DNA of 64,000 nucleotides from Croceitalea rosinachiae (GCF_031846445.1 NZ_JAVRHR010000001.1:1116001-1180000), one strand, 5' to 3'; counted from the stretch's first letter, positions 1 through 8,907 are shown. Notes: generated from the letters alone by a model not told the origin. Numbers and translations: made by a program.

Positions 1-650
1 AGATCAACAATATGTCTATATGCCTTGATAAATTCCTCTGGTTCAAGTTCATTATGGGGTCCATCAAATTCGTAACCAATTCTCAAGTAAATAGGTCTGT
101 TCGCCGATTTGGCCCAAGCACTATATTTCTTAATAATACGGTCGTAATCCCCATTGCCTGTAAATTTCGCAATATTCCATTTTCCTACCAACCACAGAGC
201 ACTTTGAATAACAGTATTGGGAAAATTCTCGATTAACATCTGGTGGTTTTGAGAAGAACCGCTTTCATTTATATGGGTCTCGGTAACCCCTTTAAATTCG
301 GGGATACCCCAATAGGCTGACCAGCCCCCTGGATTCTTTTGATTCGGAAAATTCTCAAGATATTCTGAAATACTTTCAACCGTTTGACCCATGATAAGTA
401 GAGTTTTTCCATGGGGAGGAACAAATTTTGTCTTTTTGTAATCATAATCAAATTCAGGATCAACTTCCTTATTGATTTGCAATACCATCTTTTCAATGGA
501 TAGTTCAGTTGATACCGAATCTTTAACTATTTTTTTCTGTGACCAAACTAACGGTGATAAAAAAAATAATAGCCCAGGCGTTAAAAAAATAATCCTATAT
601 TGAATTGATGACTTACGAATCATCATACTTAAATCAATTTCTTTTTTCAT
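1..650 (-). CDS. Secreted GH26-like protein, 3' part outside the window
   Basis: A frame with no stop runs from an ATG at 650 down to the left edge (216 codons seen), so the C-terminus is missing. Residues about 12-37 form a signal peptide (basic start, hydrophobic core, VWSQ cleavage-like end). The rest looks like an (alpha/beta)8 glycosidase of the GH26 type: a strand ending LLIMGQTVES, aromatic-rich GGWSAYWG, and the segment YLRIGYEFDGP followed by FIKAYRHIVD. That resembles the GH26 region where the acid/base Glu sits next to the strand. The Glu in GYEFDG is therefore the candidate catalytic residue (inference). A role in beta-mannan or another polysaccharide is plausible but the substrate cannot be read. 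No other carbohydrate genes adjoin it in this window. Confidence 0.6.
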   Translation of the reverse strand, partial: MKKEIDLSMMIRKSSIQYRIIFLTPGLLFFLSPLVWSQKKIVKDSVSTELSIEKMVLQINKEVDPEFDYDYKKTKFVPPHGKTLLIMGQTVESISEYLENFPNQKNPGGWSAYWGIPEFKGVTETHINESGSSQNHQMLIENFPNTVIQSALWLVGKWNIAKFTGNGDYDRIIKKYSAWAKSANRPIYLRIGYEFDGPHNELEPEEFIKAYRHIVD

Positions 651-824
651 TTTTATATAAGTTGACGCTGTTTTGAAATTGGCGCTAACGGTTGGTGCAA
701 AAATAGCTGCAAGATTAAGCAACTAACTTACTAAAAATGAAACGAGCCAAAGGAAAATCCGTGAAATTTTCTGAATACCTAAGCAACAAGCAATTGTTTT
801 TACATATTGTTATGTGCTAGCTTT

Positions 825-2477
825 TTATTTCAACAAAGCAGGAAGGATATAATCTCTGAATATTTCAAGTGATTGCCCTGTTTTTCTATTTCTGTAATTA
901 CCTGCTGTAGTAACAGCTACAACTTCTAACTCTGGCACTACAAAAATAAATTGCCCCCCAGTGCCTCTTGCTTCAATAGATTTAATAGACTTTCCATCTA
1001 TCAAATAGGTATGGTGGTACCAGAAATAGCCATATTCATCTTTATTGCGAGAATCTTGAAGGCGCGTATGTTTTTTAAAAGACTCTTGAACCCAACTTTT
1101 AGAAATTATTTGCTCACCGTTCCATATCCCTTCATTAAGATAAAGTTGACCAAATTTGAGCATATCTCTTGGGGTTAAGGGCAAACCACCTCCAAAATAG
1201 GGTATAATTCCAGTATCATCAGTATTTATAATATAATTTGTAATCCCTAAAGGAGCGAAAAGCTTTTCATGCATATAAAATTCTAAGGGCATATCTAACC
1301 GATTGTATAGGTAAACCCCTAATAAAAATGGATTGGCAGAACCATAATCGGTATAAGCTCCTGGCTTATGTACAATAGGCGCTTCTAAAACTGTTTTCAA
1401 CCAACTATCATCTGATCCATCTTGGTAGAATTCCTCAGATGCTTTATTATTTACATCTAATCCAGAACTCATCGTCAATAAATGTCTAATCGTGATTTTA
1501 GACTTTAAGGAATCTTTTGTGTATTGATATTCTTGGGGTATAAAATCATATAATTTCTCATCAACACTTTCGATGATTCCGTCATCAATAGCAATGCCTA
1601 TGATAGCTGATGATATACTTTTAGAGGCAGAACGTGTAGTGTGTGGTGTATTGGCATCGAAACCTGCGAAGTATTTTTCATATAAGATTTTTCCTTTTTG
1701 TGCGACAAGAATGCTCTCCATACCCTCTAGACTATCACTTTGAATATCTGCTTCCATTTGTGGCAGTGCTAAGCGATTTTTTGATGACTCCCAGGCGTCA
1801 TTTATTCTTATATTTTCATTTGTTGAAACTAAAGGGTTCGCGTTATATAGATCAATTTTTTTAAATGTTGTTTTTGCAATTAAATTATTTGCTAAGCTAA
1901 TATCAAACACAATCTCTGAAGGTTTTACTTGGCCTTGAAATTTGAGCCCTGTCGGATAATCATTAAAAGAGATGTTGTTTTTTTCTTGTTTATAATCGCT
2001 AACCCAGAATGATCCCAATAGAGGATATATCGTATGGCCATTTTCATTTACTTCTTCTATTTTAAGCCTTAAATTGTTTGGTTTTAAATGATGTAATACT
2101 GTCAAATTTAAGTTGCCGACATAAAGATTTCCTTTTCTGTATAGTTTGACCGGATAAAAATTTCCTTTTAAGCCCATAAATCCATTTATTATAGATTGAC
2201 CTTGATTGATCTTACCGTTAAACATAATATTTTCATCTAACTCAAGCCTAAACGCATTACTAAGTTTAAACTCTTTTGTTATAATTTTTTTATTGGAGGA
2301 AATTGCGAAAATTGCGTTTTCTTCTTCTAATTTTATAATTATATCTAATAATAAACCATTGGTATCTTTAAGTTTTCCTACCCATTCACCTACAAGGTCT
2401 TTATCACTTATTTGCTGCGCACAACTGGATATAACTATTAGTAAAAAGAATACTAAAAATCGTGGGTATTTAAACAT
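825..2477 (-). CDS. Lipoprotein serine hydrolase (beta-lactamase/class C family)
   Basis: This 550-residue protein starts with a lipoprotein signal (hydrophobic stretch then ISSC, Cys at about 20), so it is probably anchored to a membrane facing the periplasm or outside. Residues about 25-215 form a beta-rich N-terminal domain that I do not recognise. Residues about 240-550 are a beta-lactamase/PBP4*-type domain: SxxK as SASK (nucleophile Ser), a Tyr-centred second motif in TDYGSANP, and a third motif near GTGGQ. The second motif is YGSAN rather than the usual YxN. Family members include esterases, D-aminopeptidases and carboxypeptidases as well as lactamases, so the substrate is unknown. The gene is alone, downstream of the AraC gene on the same strand. 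A TATTTTTG element at 2506-2499 could be its -7 box, but the nearest TTG is only 15 nt upstream. Confidence 0.85.
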   Translation of the reverse strand: MFKYPRFLVFFLLIVISSCAQQISDKDLVGEWVGKLKDTNGLLLDIIIKLEEENAIFAISSNKKIITKEFKLSNAFRLELDENIMFNGKINQGQSIINGFMGLKGNFYPVKLYRKGNLYVGNLNLTVLHHLKPNNLRLKIEEVNENGHTIYPLLGSFWVSDYKQEKNNISFNDYPTGLKFQGQVKPSEIVFDISLANNLIAKTTFKKIDLYNANPLVSTNENIRINDAWESSKNRLALPQMEADIQSDSLEGMESILVAQKGKILYEKYFAGFDANTPHTTRSASKSISSAIIGIAIDDGIIESVDEKLYDFIPQEYQYTKDSLKSKITIRHLLTMSSGLDVNNKASEEFYQDGSDDSWLKTVLEAPIVHKPGAYTDYGSANPFLLGVYLYNRLDMPLEFYMHEKLFAPLGITNYIINTDDTGIIPYFGGGLPLTPRDMLKFGQLYLNEGIWNGEQIISKSWVQESFKKHTRLQDSRNKDEYGYFWYHHTYLIDGKSIKSIEARGTGGQFIFVVPELEVVAVTTAGNYRNRKTGQSLEIFRDYILPALLK

Positions 2478-2546
2478 AATTCAGGTTTTAATTGAACCCA
2501 AAAATAGCATAAGGATTTTAGCAAAAATTGTATCAGATTGACATGA

Positions 2547-3362
2547 CTAGAATTTATTCAGTTTTTTTCGGTAGGAACTAGGATTTATATCAAAAACAGA
2601 GTTAAACACGCGGTTAAAATGGCTCTGGTCCGCAAATCCTGCTTCGTATGCGATAGTAGTTAGCGAATAATCTATGTTGAGTAAAAGGGGTATGGCCTTT
2701 TTTAGTTTTTGTTGCCTTATGTACTCACCCAGATTTACAGAAAGATATTTGGAGGCGGCTCTAGAAATATGAGTCGGATGCACTCCAAGCTGTTCTGAAA
2801 GATATTTTAAATTGAGATCGGAATTATCAAAATGTACAAGTTCTTTCAAGTGTTCAACCCATTCAGGAATATTTTGAGTAGTGCTACTATCTCTTAAGTC
2901 ACTCAGAGCATCACAAATTTGTACCAATAAAAGTTCAATGGCTATTTTACTGTATGTGTCATTTTGTAAAAACTCTTGGTATAGTTTAGCAAAAAGAAAA
3001 TGTATTTTAGGGTGTTGTATTAATTGACTGCCTTCTAAAATCGTCAGATTTATATCATTTTTTTTAAGCCAACTTTTTTCAAATTCAAGATGAAACCCTG
3101 CAGCATTCTCCGAGTGCTTGGAACCATAATGGGTTTCTTGCCAATTAGTAAACATTAAGCTTCCTGCAGGACATAAGGTTTTCATTTTGGTATTACAATC
3201 TTTCATATTTCCGTTTAGAACGTACCAGAAATAGGGGTTTTCATGGTAATGCCAATCAGTAGGCCTACCTGTGTTATAATTGTATTGGGATAACAGAATC
3301 CCATTGAATGATTTTTCCAAATCTTTTATGCCGTAATATTGTCCTTTCGTCAGTATTTTCAT
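2547..3362 (-). CDS. AraC-family transcriptional regulator with cupin-like sensor domain
   Basis: The protein has 271 residues from the ATG at 3362. An in-frame GTG at 3380 would add six residues and is less likely. Residues about 20-95 are a cupin-like ligand-binding domain with the HYHENPYFWYVLNG strand typical of AraC sensors. Residues about 180-270 carry two helix-turn-helix motifs: the first around LSEQLGVHPTHISRA, and the second around IAYEAGFADQSHFNRVF followed by the PSSYRK end. The ligand is not readable. The target may be the serine hydrolase just downstream (70-nt gap), which is inference from neighbourhood only. Confidence 0.9.
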   Translation of the reverse strand: MKILTKGQYYGIKDLEKSFNGILLSQYNYNTGRPTDWHYHENPYFWYVLNGNMKDCNTKMKTLCPAGSLMFTNWQETHYGSKHSENAAGFHLEFEKSWLKKNDINLTILEGSQLIQHPKIHFLFAKLYQEFLQNDTYSKIAIELLLVQICDALSDLRDSSTTQNIPEWVEHLKELVHFDNSDLNLKYLSEQLGVHPTHISRAASKYLSVNLGEYIRQQKLKKAIPLLLNIDYSLTTIAYEAGFADQSHFNRVFNSVFDINPSSYRKKLNKF

Positions 3363-3443
3363 TTTTGAAGGGGCTTGCACATAACAATTGTATATAGATT
3401 ATTAATAATCCATATAGCTCAGCCTATGTTCGGAACTAAAATA

Positions 3444-3482
3444 AAACAAAAAAACCGCCTGGTAGAATGCTACCAAGCGGCT
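3444..3482 (-). terminator. Rho-independent terminator of mscL
   Basis: On the minus strand a 10-bp stem (CCGCTTGGTA / TACCAGGCGG, one G-U pair, 6-nt loop, 3480-3455) is followed by a T-rich tract at 3454-3444. It lies about 50 nt after the mscL stop codon. On the plus strand the stem has a mismatch and no T tract, so it serves mscL. Confidence 0.85.
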
Positions 3483-3532
3483 TAAGGTTAAAATGTGATG
3501 TAACGGCATTCTTAGAAAAATACTAAGAACAA

Positions 3533-3934
3533 TTATTTTTTGAGTGCATCACGAATTTCAGCAAGTAATTCTTCTGTAGTTGGCCCTGCTGGTTCCGCGG
3601 GTGCTTCTTCTTCTTTTTTCTTCATATTGTTGATTCCTTTGATCATTAAGAACATGACAAAGGCAACGATGATAAAGTCAATGACGCTGGTCAAAAATGT
3701 ACCATACTCTAAATATACTTCTCCTACCATTTCTCCTGCATCGTTTAATGCACCATCTTTTAATTTCATTCGTAAAGCTTTGAAGTCCGAGTCAAAAAGT
3801 AATCCAATTAGTGGAGAAACTATTCCACCAGTAAATGATGTCACTACTTCTTTAAAAGCAGCACCCATAACGAAACCAACGGCAATATCTACCAGGTTTC
3901 CTTTCATTGCAAACTCTTTAAATTCTTTAAGCAT
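3533..3934 (-). CDS. mscL: Large-conductance mechanosensitive channel MscL
   Basis: The 133-residue length is normal for MscL. The N-terminal amphipathic helix (MLKEFKEFAMKGNLVD), the pore-lining TM1 (IAVGFVMGAAFKEVV), a periplasmic loop and TM2 (about 78-100, IDFIIVAFVMFLMIKG) are in the right order, and the charged C-terminal helix ends in EELLAEIRDALKK. It forms a homopentameric inner-membrane pore that opens under membrane tension and releases solutes on hypo-osmotic shock. It is a single gene with its own terminator, next to tdk-alr but about 80 nt away. Confidence 0.97.
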   Translation of the reverse strand: MLKEFKEFAMKGNLVDIAVGFVMGAAFKEVVTSFTGGIVSPLIGLLFDSDFKALRMKLKDGALNDAGEMVGEVYLEYGTFLTSVIDFIIVAFVMFLMIKGINNMKKKEEEAPAEPAGPTTEELLAEIRDALKK

Positions 3935-4014
3935 TGTATTTATAGTTTAAGTGGTTAATACCCACACAATGTACAAAAAAACTAAAAGAGATGTTAAAAG
4001 TTGATTTGAACGGT

Positions 4015-5118
4015 TTAAACAACAGTTCTTTTGACCCGCTGCGATATTGCCGTTAAAATTTCATAGGAAATAGTTCCGCTTGAATTGGCAAACGATTCTG
4101 CAGATGATTCCTTTCCAAAAACGATGACCTCATCGCCTTCTTTACAATCAATATGGGTAATATCAACCATAATCATGTCCATACATACATTACCGATAAT
4201 GGTAGCGTGTTTTCCATTGATTATAACAGTGGCTTTTCCATTTCCGTATTGCCGGCCAATACCGTCTGCATGGCCGATAGGTAAGGTTGCCGTTACGCGA
4301 TATCCATCGGAGGTGTAGCCCCGATTATAACCCACACTTTCGCCAGGCTCAATTTTATGTATTTGAGAGATACTAGTTTTTAAAGTGGCAACGGGCTTAA
4401 GGTGTTTGTCTATTTCTGAATGGTTTCCATAACCATAGAGCCCGATTCCACTTCGAACCATTTCAAATTGTGCTTCCGGATAATTTAAAACACCAGAGGT
4501 GTTCAGCATATGTCTAAAGAAAGAATAATCTACTTTTTCTTTCAATTCATTTGCTGTTTTTTTAAAGGTGCTGATTTGGGTAAGACTGAATTCGCGTTCA
4601 CCCTGATCTTCTGATGCTGCCAAATGTGAAAAAATAGACTTGATTTTTAACTCGTTTCGCGCATCAAGAGTCTTAAGTATATAATCAATATCGTTTTCCC
4701 AAAACCCTAGCCGATTGAGTCCCGTATTAAATTTTAAATGTACAGGGTAGTGGGTTTGTTTCTTTTCGTTTGCATGTTCTAAAAAGAGTTTTAATATTCT
4801 TGGAGAATACAGACTTGGCTCTAAACAATGGTCGATGAGTACGCCGAAGTTAATAGGTTGGGGATGTAATACTAAAATGGGTGATGTGATGCCGGCATCT
4901 CTGAGCAAAACACCTTCTTTTACATAGGCGACCGCAAAATAATCGGTTCCGAGTGCTTCTAATTTTTTTGCAATGACGACCATATCAGTTCCATAAGCAA
5001 AAGCCTTGACTACCCCTAAAAATTTGGTTTGGGGGTTTAATTTTGATTTAAAATACTTGAAATTATGTTCCAGTGCCGAAAGGTCAATTTCTAAGGTAGT
5101 TTCTCCAATATTACTCAT
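4015..5118 (-). CDS. alr: Alanine racemase
   Basis: This PLP enzyme converts L-Ala to D-Ala for peptidoglycan. The PLP lysine is in VVKAFAYGTD (the family usually has KADAYG, so Phe replaces Asp). The catalytic Tyr is in ESVGYNRGY, and the C-terminal domain has GNVCMDMIMVD. The start at 5118 gives 367 residues beginning MSNIGETTLEID. An in-frame ATG at 5163 lies deep inside tdk and would add a basic 15-residue extension. The chosen start overlaps the tdk stop by 8 nt, which implies translational coupling. In many Bacteroidetes alr is fused behind a murF domain. Here it stands alone, without the MurF part. Confidence 0.95.
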   Translation of the reverse strand: MSNIGETTLEIDLSALEHNFKYFKSKLNPQTKFLGVVKAFAYGTDMVVIAKKLEALGTDYFAVAYVKEGVLLRDAGITSPILVLHPQPINFGVLIDHCLEPSLYSPRILKLFLEHANEKKQTHYPVHLKFNTGLNRLGFWENDIDYILKTLDARNELKIKSIFSHLAASEDQGEREFSLTQISTFKKTANELKEKVDYSFFRHMLNTSGVLNYPEAQFEMVRSGIGLYGYGNHSEIDKHLKPVATLKTSISQIHKIEPGESVGYNRGYTSDGYRVTATLPIGHADGIGRQYGNGKATVIINGKHATIIGNVCMDMIMVDITHIDCKEGDEVIVFGKESSAESFANSSGTISYEILTAISQRVKRTVV

Positions 5119-5755
5119 TGGGCGCTTTCTTTTTAACTTCAACTTGTTCAACATCAACATCAATCTCTTTCACCCTTTCTTTCAACATGGCTTTGTAAAA
5201 GGCAGCTCTACTTAAAGGCTCGTATTCTTCCGTTTCACCTAATAAAACTAGATTGTCATTACTTGATTTTCTAAAGCTGTAGTTAGCCAGATTACCTGTT
5301 CTTGTGCAAACAGCATGCACCTTTGTGACATATTCAGCAGTAGCCATTAGGGCTGGCATAGGACCAAACGGATTTCCTTTAAAATCCATATCAAGTCCGG
5401 CAACTACAACACGAACCCCACGATTGGCCAAATCATTGCAAACCGTTACAATCTCATCATCAAAAAATTGGGCTTCGTCAATACCAACCACGTCACAACC
5501 ATCAGCCAATAATCGAATATTTGCCGCCGCAGGAACTGGGGTAGAGCGAATCTCATTAGAATCATGCGACACCACCATTTCCTCATTATAGCGTGTATCT
5601 ACCTGAGGTTTAAATATTTCTACTTTTTGACGTGCAAATTTGGCGCGTTTTAGGCGGCGAATCAGCTCTTCGGTCTTTCCTGAAAACATAGAACCCGAGA
5701 TGACTTCAATCCATCCAAATTGTTCTTTATGGTTTACGGTGTTTTCAAGAAACAT
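5111..5755 (-). CDS. tdk: Thymidine kinase, type II
   Basis: This salvage kinase phosphorylates thymidine with ATP. The Walker A motif is GSMFSGKT at residues 21-28, the DEAQFF motif (catalytic Glu of the IDEAQ strand) is near residue 92, and the length of 214 fits the family. The C-terminal lasso normally carries a four-Cys zinc site (CxxCG then CxxC). Here it reads AVCTRTGN and later PLSRAAFYKAM, so three of the four ligands are absent. The fold must be stabilised another way. My recollection is that other Flavobacteria share this loss. It is first gene of a tdk-alr pair overlapping by 8 nt. Confidence 0.95.
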   Translation of the reverse strand: MFLENTVNHKEQFGWIEVISGSMFSGKTEELIRRLKRAKFARQKVEIFKPQVDTRYNEEMVVSHDSNEIRSTPVPAAANIRLLADGCDVVGIDEAQFFDDEIVTVCNDLANRGVRVVVAGLDMDFKGNPFGPMPALMATAEYVTKVHAVCTRTGNLANYSFRKSSNDNLVLLGETEEYEPLSRAAFYKAMLKERVKEIDVDVEQVEVKKKAPNE

Positions 5756-6005
5756 ATTGTACTTTTAAACTAAATTAAGAGGTTTGTTCGTTTTAATTGA
5801 TGTGAGGCGCGAAATTAATTAAAAATACTGGGGCTTAAACCTTAATAATTTAACCTTTTGTTCTCAAATTAAAATGACAATAGGTATTACATTTATAGTA
5901 CTATCTTCAGGAAAACCTGTGGATTATTAAAAGTAAATACAATATTAAATCCGATACAAACGTCGAAATATATAAATCTCGATTATCGAGTTAAAGAGAT
6001 AGAAG

Positions 6006-6680
6006 ATGAAAAGAAAGCTAAGAGAAGAGTTGGTCAAACTTTCCACCAATATAATCACTTCTCGCGAAGACAAAGAACTTACGGACCTATACGAGGTTGC
6101 CAAGAACTTGTACGAGAAATTGGCTGTGCTAAAATTTATTGATGAGAAGCTCAATGATGTTGAAGTTGATGTTTCGAAAAATGTGATAGCATCTCGTTTT
6201 GAAAAAATGGCAGGTGCCGTAATGAGTGAAAATAGAACAGTTCCAGAGACGAACCCGCATGAAGAGGACATCATCACGCCAGGAATGGATACCATAAAAG
6301 GAATGGTTTCTGAGATGCCTACGGAGGCTATTGAGTATATTTTTGGAGATTTTATGGCGAAGCCCATAAAGAACGATAATGAAGAAATTTCACCTGAACC
6401 TACTACAGAAAATACCATTTCAAAGAACCAATCACTGAACGATAAGCTGAATAAGGACTTGCAGATTGGCTTGAATGACAAACTTGCCTTTGTAAAGCAT
6501 CTGTTTAACAACAATATGGAAGATTATACGCGAGTACTCTCACAATTGTCCACCATTGATACTGAAGAACGTTCCATTGCCTTTATCAATAATATGGTAA
6601 AACCAGAATATAAAAACTGGGAAGGAAAAGAAGAATATGCTGAACGTTTCATTGCCCTAGTGGAGCGAAAGTTCGCCTAA
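6006..6680 (+). CDS. Conserved Bacteroidetes protein of unknown function
   Basis: I do not recognise a named domain. The 224-residue protein has no signal peptide or membrane segment, so it is probably cytoplasmic. The N-terminal third is helical and charged. A Glu/Pro/Thr-rich linker at about 75-140 is low complexity. The C-terminal 80 residues (from SLNDKLNKDLQIGLNDKLAF to AERFIALVERKF) look compact and conserved. In my memory this tail is shared by flavobacterial proteins of unknown function. It is preceded by 250 nt without a gene and followed 46 nt later by a DoxX-like gene. The antisense frame at 6514-5945 is a Ser/Phe-rich shadow. Confidence 0.75.
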   Translation: MKRKLREELVKLSTNIITSREDKELTDLYEVAKNLYEKLAVLKFIDEKLNDVEVDVSKNVIASRFEKMAGAVMSENRTVPETNPHEEDIITPGMDTIKGMVSEMPTEAIEYIFGDFMAKPIKNDNEEISPEPTTENTISKNQSLNDKLNKDLQIGLNDKLAFVKHLFNNNMEDYTRVLSQLSTIDTEERSIAFINNMVKPEYKNWEGKEEYAERFIALVERKFA

Positions 6681-6726
6681 TTATCCTTTTTTGTACATTT
6701 AGTGAAACCAACTAAATGTTTTAGTC

Positions 6727-7080
6727 GTGATAAAAAAGATTCTTTTTTGGGTTTCAACAGGGATGTTGACCCTAATGATGTGTTTTTCAGTTTATAATTA
6801 TTTTTTCAACCATGATCTCATAGTAGGTTTCTTTGAGAATTTTGGGTATCCGACCTATATCATTTATCCGCTTGCAATTGCCAAACTTTTAGGGTTAGTG
6901 GCCATATGGGGTAATTTCTCTAAATCACTCAAAGAATGGGCATATGCCGGCTTCTTTTTTAATGTGGTCTTGGCATTTTTTGCGCATTATATGGTAAATG
7001 ATGGTGAACACATGGGTGCATTAATAGCTACTATAGCAGTTTTAGTTTCTTATTTTACAGGGAAAGAAGTTAGGCCCTAA
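6727..7080 (+). CDS. DoxX-like small integral membrane protein (GTG start)
   Basis: The protein has 117 residues and four predicted membrane helices (about 4-24, 43-62, 70-88, 96-113). Its pattern matches the DoxX-like family: YPLAIAKLLGLVAIW in helix 2 and AYAGFFFNVVLAFFAHY in helix 3. It sits in the inner membrane and its biochemical role is not settled. The start is GTG at 6727. The ATG just upstream hits a TAG after two codons, and the next in-frame ATG would cut into helix 1. rsmI begins 10 nt after the stop, so they are probably cotranscribed. Confidence 0.85.
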   Translation: MIKKILFWVSTGMLTLMMCFSVYNYFFNHDLIVGFFENFGYPTYIIYPLAIAKLLGLVAIWGNFSKSLKEWAYAGFFFNVVLAFFAHYMVNDGEHMGALIATIAVLVSYFTGKEVRP

Positions 7081-7089
7081 CTTTGTTGT

Positions 7090-7761
7090 ATGGGAAAACT
7101 ATTTCTGGTACCTACACCAATTGGAAATTTAGAGGACATTACACTTAGGGCGATTACTGTTTTAAAAGAAGTGGATTTGATTCTTGCTGAAGATACCAGA
7201 ACTAGCGGTAAGCTTTTAAAGCATTTTGATATTAACACCCAGATGCATAGCCATCATATGCACAATGAGCATCGCACAACAGAAAACCTAATACATAAGC
7301 TACGAGCGGGCACCAGCATGGCGATGATTTCTGATGCTGGAACTCCAGCCATTTCTGACCCAGGCTTTTTATTGACTCGTGCTTGTATTGAAAATGATAT
7401 TGAAGTAGAATGTTTGCCCGGGGCAACTGCTTTTGTGCCCGCTTTAGTGAATAGTGGTTTGCCAAACGACCGCTTTGTGTTCGAAGGTTTTCTTCCGGTT
7501 AAAAAGGGGCGACAGACTCGTCTAGAACTTTTGGCCCAAGAAAATAGAACCATGATTTTTTATGAATCTCCGCATAAGTTATTAAAGACACTCACCCAAT
7601 TTTCTGAATATTTTGGAGGTAACAGATCAGTCTCTATATCTCGAGAATTGACCAAATTATATGAGGAAACAGTGCGTGGAACAGTAGTTGAGGTTTTGGA
7701 GCACTACACGCAAAAGCCCCCTAAAGGAGAGTTGGTCATTGTTGTAGGAGGGAAGAAATGA
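7090..7761 (+). CDS. rsmI: 16S rRNA (cytidine(1402)-2'-O)-methyltransferase RsmI
   Basis: RsmI 2'-O-methylates C1402 in the decoding centre of 16S rRNA using SAM. The family hallmarks are present: VPTPIGNLEDITLRA at the N-terminus, AEDTRTSGKLL, ISDAGTPAISDPG (SAM-binding tetrapyrrole-methylase fold), and the FYESPHKLLKTL segment. The 223-residue length is typical of the flavobacterial form. The stop codon TGA overlaps the ATG of the next gene (ATGA), indicating coupling. Confidence 0.97.
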   Translation: MGKLFLVPTPIGNLEDITLRAITVLKEVDLILAEDTRTSGKLLKHFDINTQMHSHHMHNEHRTTENLIHKLRAGTSMAMISDAGTPAISDPGFLLTRACIENDIEVECLPGATAFVPALVNSGLPNDRFVFEGFLPVKKGRQTRLELLAQENRTMIFYESPHKLLKTLTQFSEYFGGNRSVSISRELTKLYEETVRGTVVEVLEHYTQKPPKGELVIVVGGKK

Positions 7762-8333
7762 AGAATCTGCTCACAGAAATTAGAAACTGTTCGGTTTGTG
7801 CAGAAAACCTTCCTCTGGGCCCGAGACCTATTGTTTCCGCTCATCCCGAAGCTAAAATCATCATTATTGGCCAAGCACCTGGTACCAAAGTTCATGAAAC
7901 AGGGGTGCCTTGGGATGACCCAAGCGGTCGACAATTACGAAAATGGCTCGGAGTTTCCGATGAGGTATTCTATGATGAAACAAAAATAGCATTAGTACCT
8001 ATGGGTTTTTGCTATCCCGGTAAGGCAAGGGGAGGAGATTTACCACCAAGACCAGAATGTGCTCCTTTATGGCATCAAAAACTATGGAACAGTATGCCTA
8101 ATTTAGAGTTGATCATAGTAATAGGCACCTATGCCCAAAAATATTATCTAAAAGAAGGGATGGAAAAGAACCTGACTGAAACTGTTCGAGCCTATAAAAA
8201 CTACTTGCCTAGATATTTTCCGCTGCCGCACCCATCTCCACGAAACCGATTTTGGTTGTCAAAGAATCCGTGGTTTGATGATGAGGTAGTTCCTAAACTT
8301 GGGAGTAGTGTAAAAGAAGCTTTTAGTATCTAA
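7758..8333 (+). CDS. Uracil-DNA glycosylase superfamily protein, 4Fe-4S type
   Basis: This 191-residue base-excision enzyme would remove uracil (or a related base) from DNA. Motif A is IIGQAPGTKVHETGVPW and motif B is PLPHPSPRN. Four cysteines at 11, 14, 85 and 101 have the spacing C-x2-C, then C-x15-C, like the iron-sulfur ligands of family 4/5 UDGs, so a [4Fe-4S] cluster is likely. Many simple annotations of this protein would miss the cluster. It overlaps rsmI by 4 nt at its start. Its 3' end overlaps the converging Crp-like gene by 11 nt. Confidence 0.88.
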   Translation: MKNLLTEIRNCSVCAENLPLGPRPIVSAHPEAKIIIIGQAPGTKVHETGVPWDDPSGRQLRKWLGVSDEVFYDETKIALVPMGFCYPGKARGGDLPPRPECAPLWHQKLWNSMPNLELIIVIGTYAQKYYLKEGMEKNLTETVRAYKNYLPRYFPLPHPSPRNRFWLSKNPWFDDEVVPKLGSSVKEAFSI

Positions 8334-8907
8334 CCGAAGCACGTATTCTACTGAAGGTTTCGGGCTTCATATTTAAATAAGAGGCCAGATATTTTTGTGG
8401 AATCACTTTAAGCTCTTCTGGGCAACGTCTCATAAAAGTCATATAGCGTTCTTCGGCAGATAAGGTTAATAATTCCACTTCTCTCGAAAGTCTTCCAAAT
8501 AATATTGTTTTGAAAAACCCATGCGCCCATTTGTGAAAGTCATGAGAAGTTTCAAATAAGGAAACATAATCTTTTTTAGAAATAGCCAGTAGTTTTGAGG
8601 GTTTTAATGCTTCAAGAAACATGTCAGCCGGCTTTTGGTTGATAAAAGAATTAAAAACACCAGAAGGGCTACCAGAGTATGAAAACCCCAACACCACTTT
8701 TCCCCCTTTTTGATTTAAGAGGTATACTGCTTGAACACCTTCAAGTACTACATAAAAGTATTTTTCAATTCGCCCTGCTTCCGTCAGGAATTCGTTTTGC
8801 TTAAATGATTTTTCATGCCATAAATCAGTAAATGTAATTTCTTGTTTTCTAGTAAAAGAAATGCCTTTGAATACTGATTTTAATGCTCTTGAATGTATCT
8901 CGTTCAT
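8323..8907 (-). CDS. Crp/Fnr-family transcriptional regulator
   Basis: From the ATG at 8907 the protein has 194 residues. An ATG at 8955 is possible but would overlap the upstream gene by 29 nt. Residues about 20-110 are a cyclic-nucleotide-binding-type beta-roll (GRIEKYFYVVLEGVQAVYLL, then a GSPSGVFNSF turn). The C-terminal 45 residues are a winged helix with VIPQKYLASYLNMKPETFSR. No Cys cluster of the FNR type is present. The beta-roll lacks an obvious cAMP-contact Arg, so the ligand is unknown. It is second in a two-gene unit after the DinB-like gene. Confidence 0.9.
   Translation of the reverse strand: MNEIHSRALKSVFKGISFTRKQEITFTDLWHEKSFKQNEFLTEAGRIEKYFYVVLEGVQAVYLLNQKGGKVVLGFSYSGSPSGVFNSFINQKPADMFLEALKPSKLLAISKKDYVSLFETSHDFHKWAHGFFKTILFGRLSREVELLTLSAEERYMTFMRRCPEELKVIPQKYLASYLNMKPETFSRIRASVRY

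Noticed and set aside
3540..3950. A 136-codon plus-strand frame
   Set aside because: It lies antisense to mscL, whose protein is unmistakable.
5945..6514. A 189-codon minus-strand frame
   Set aside because: It is antisense to the conserved gene at 6006-6680, with Ser/Phe/Leu-biased composition typical of a shadow frame.
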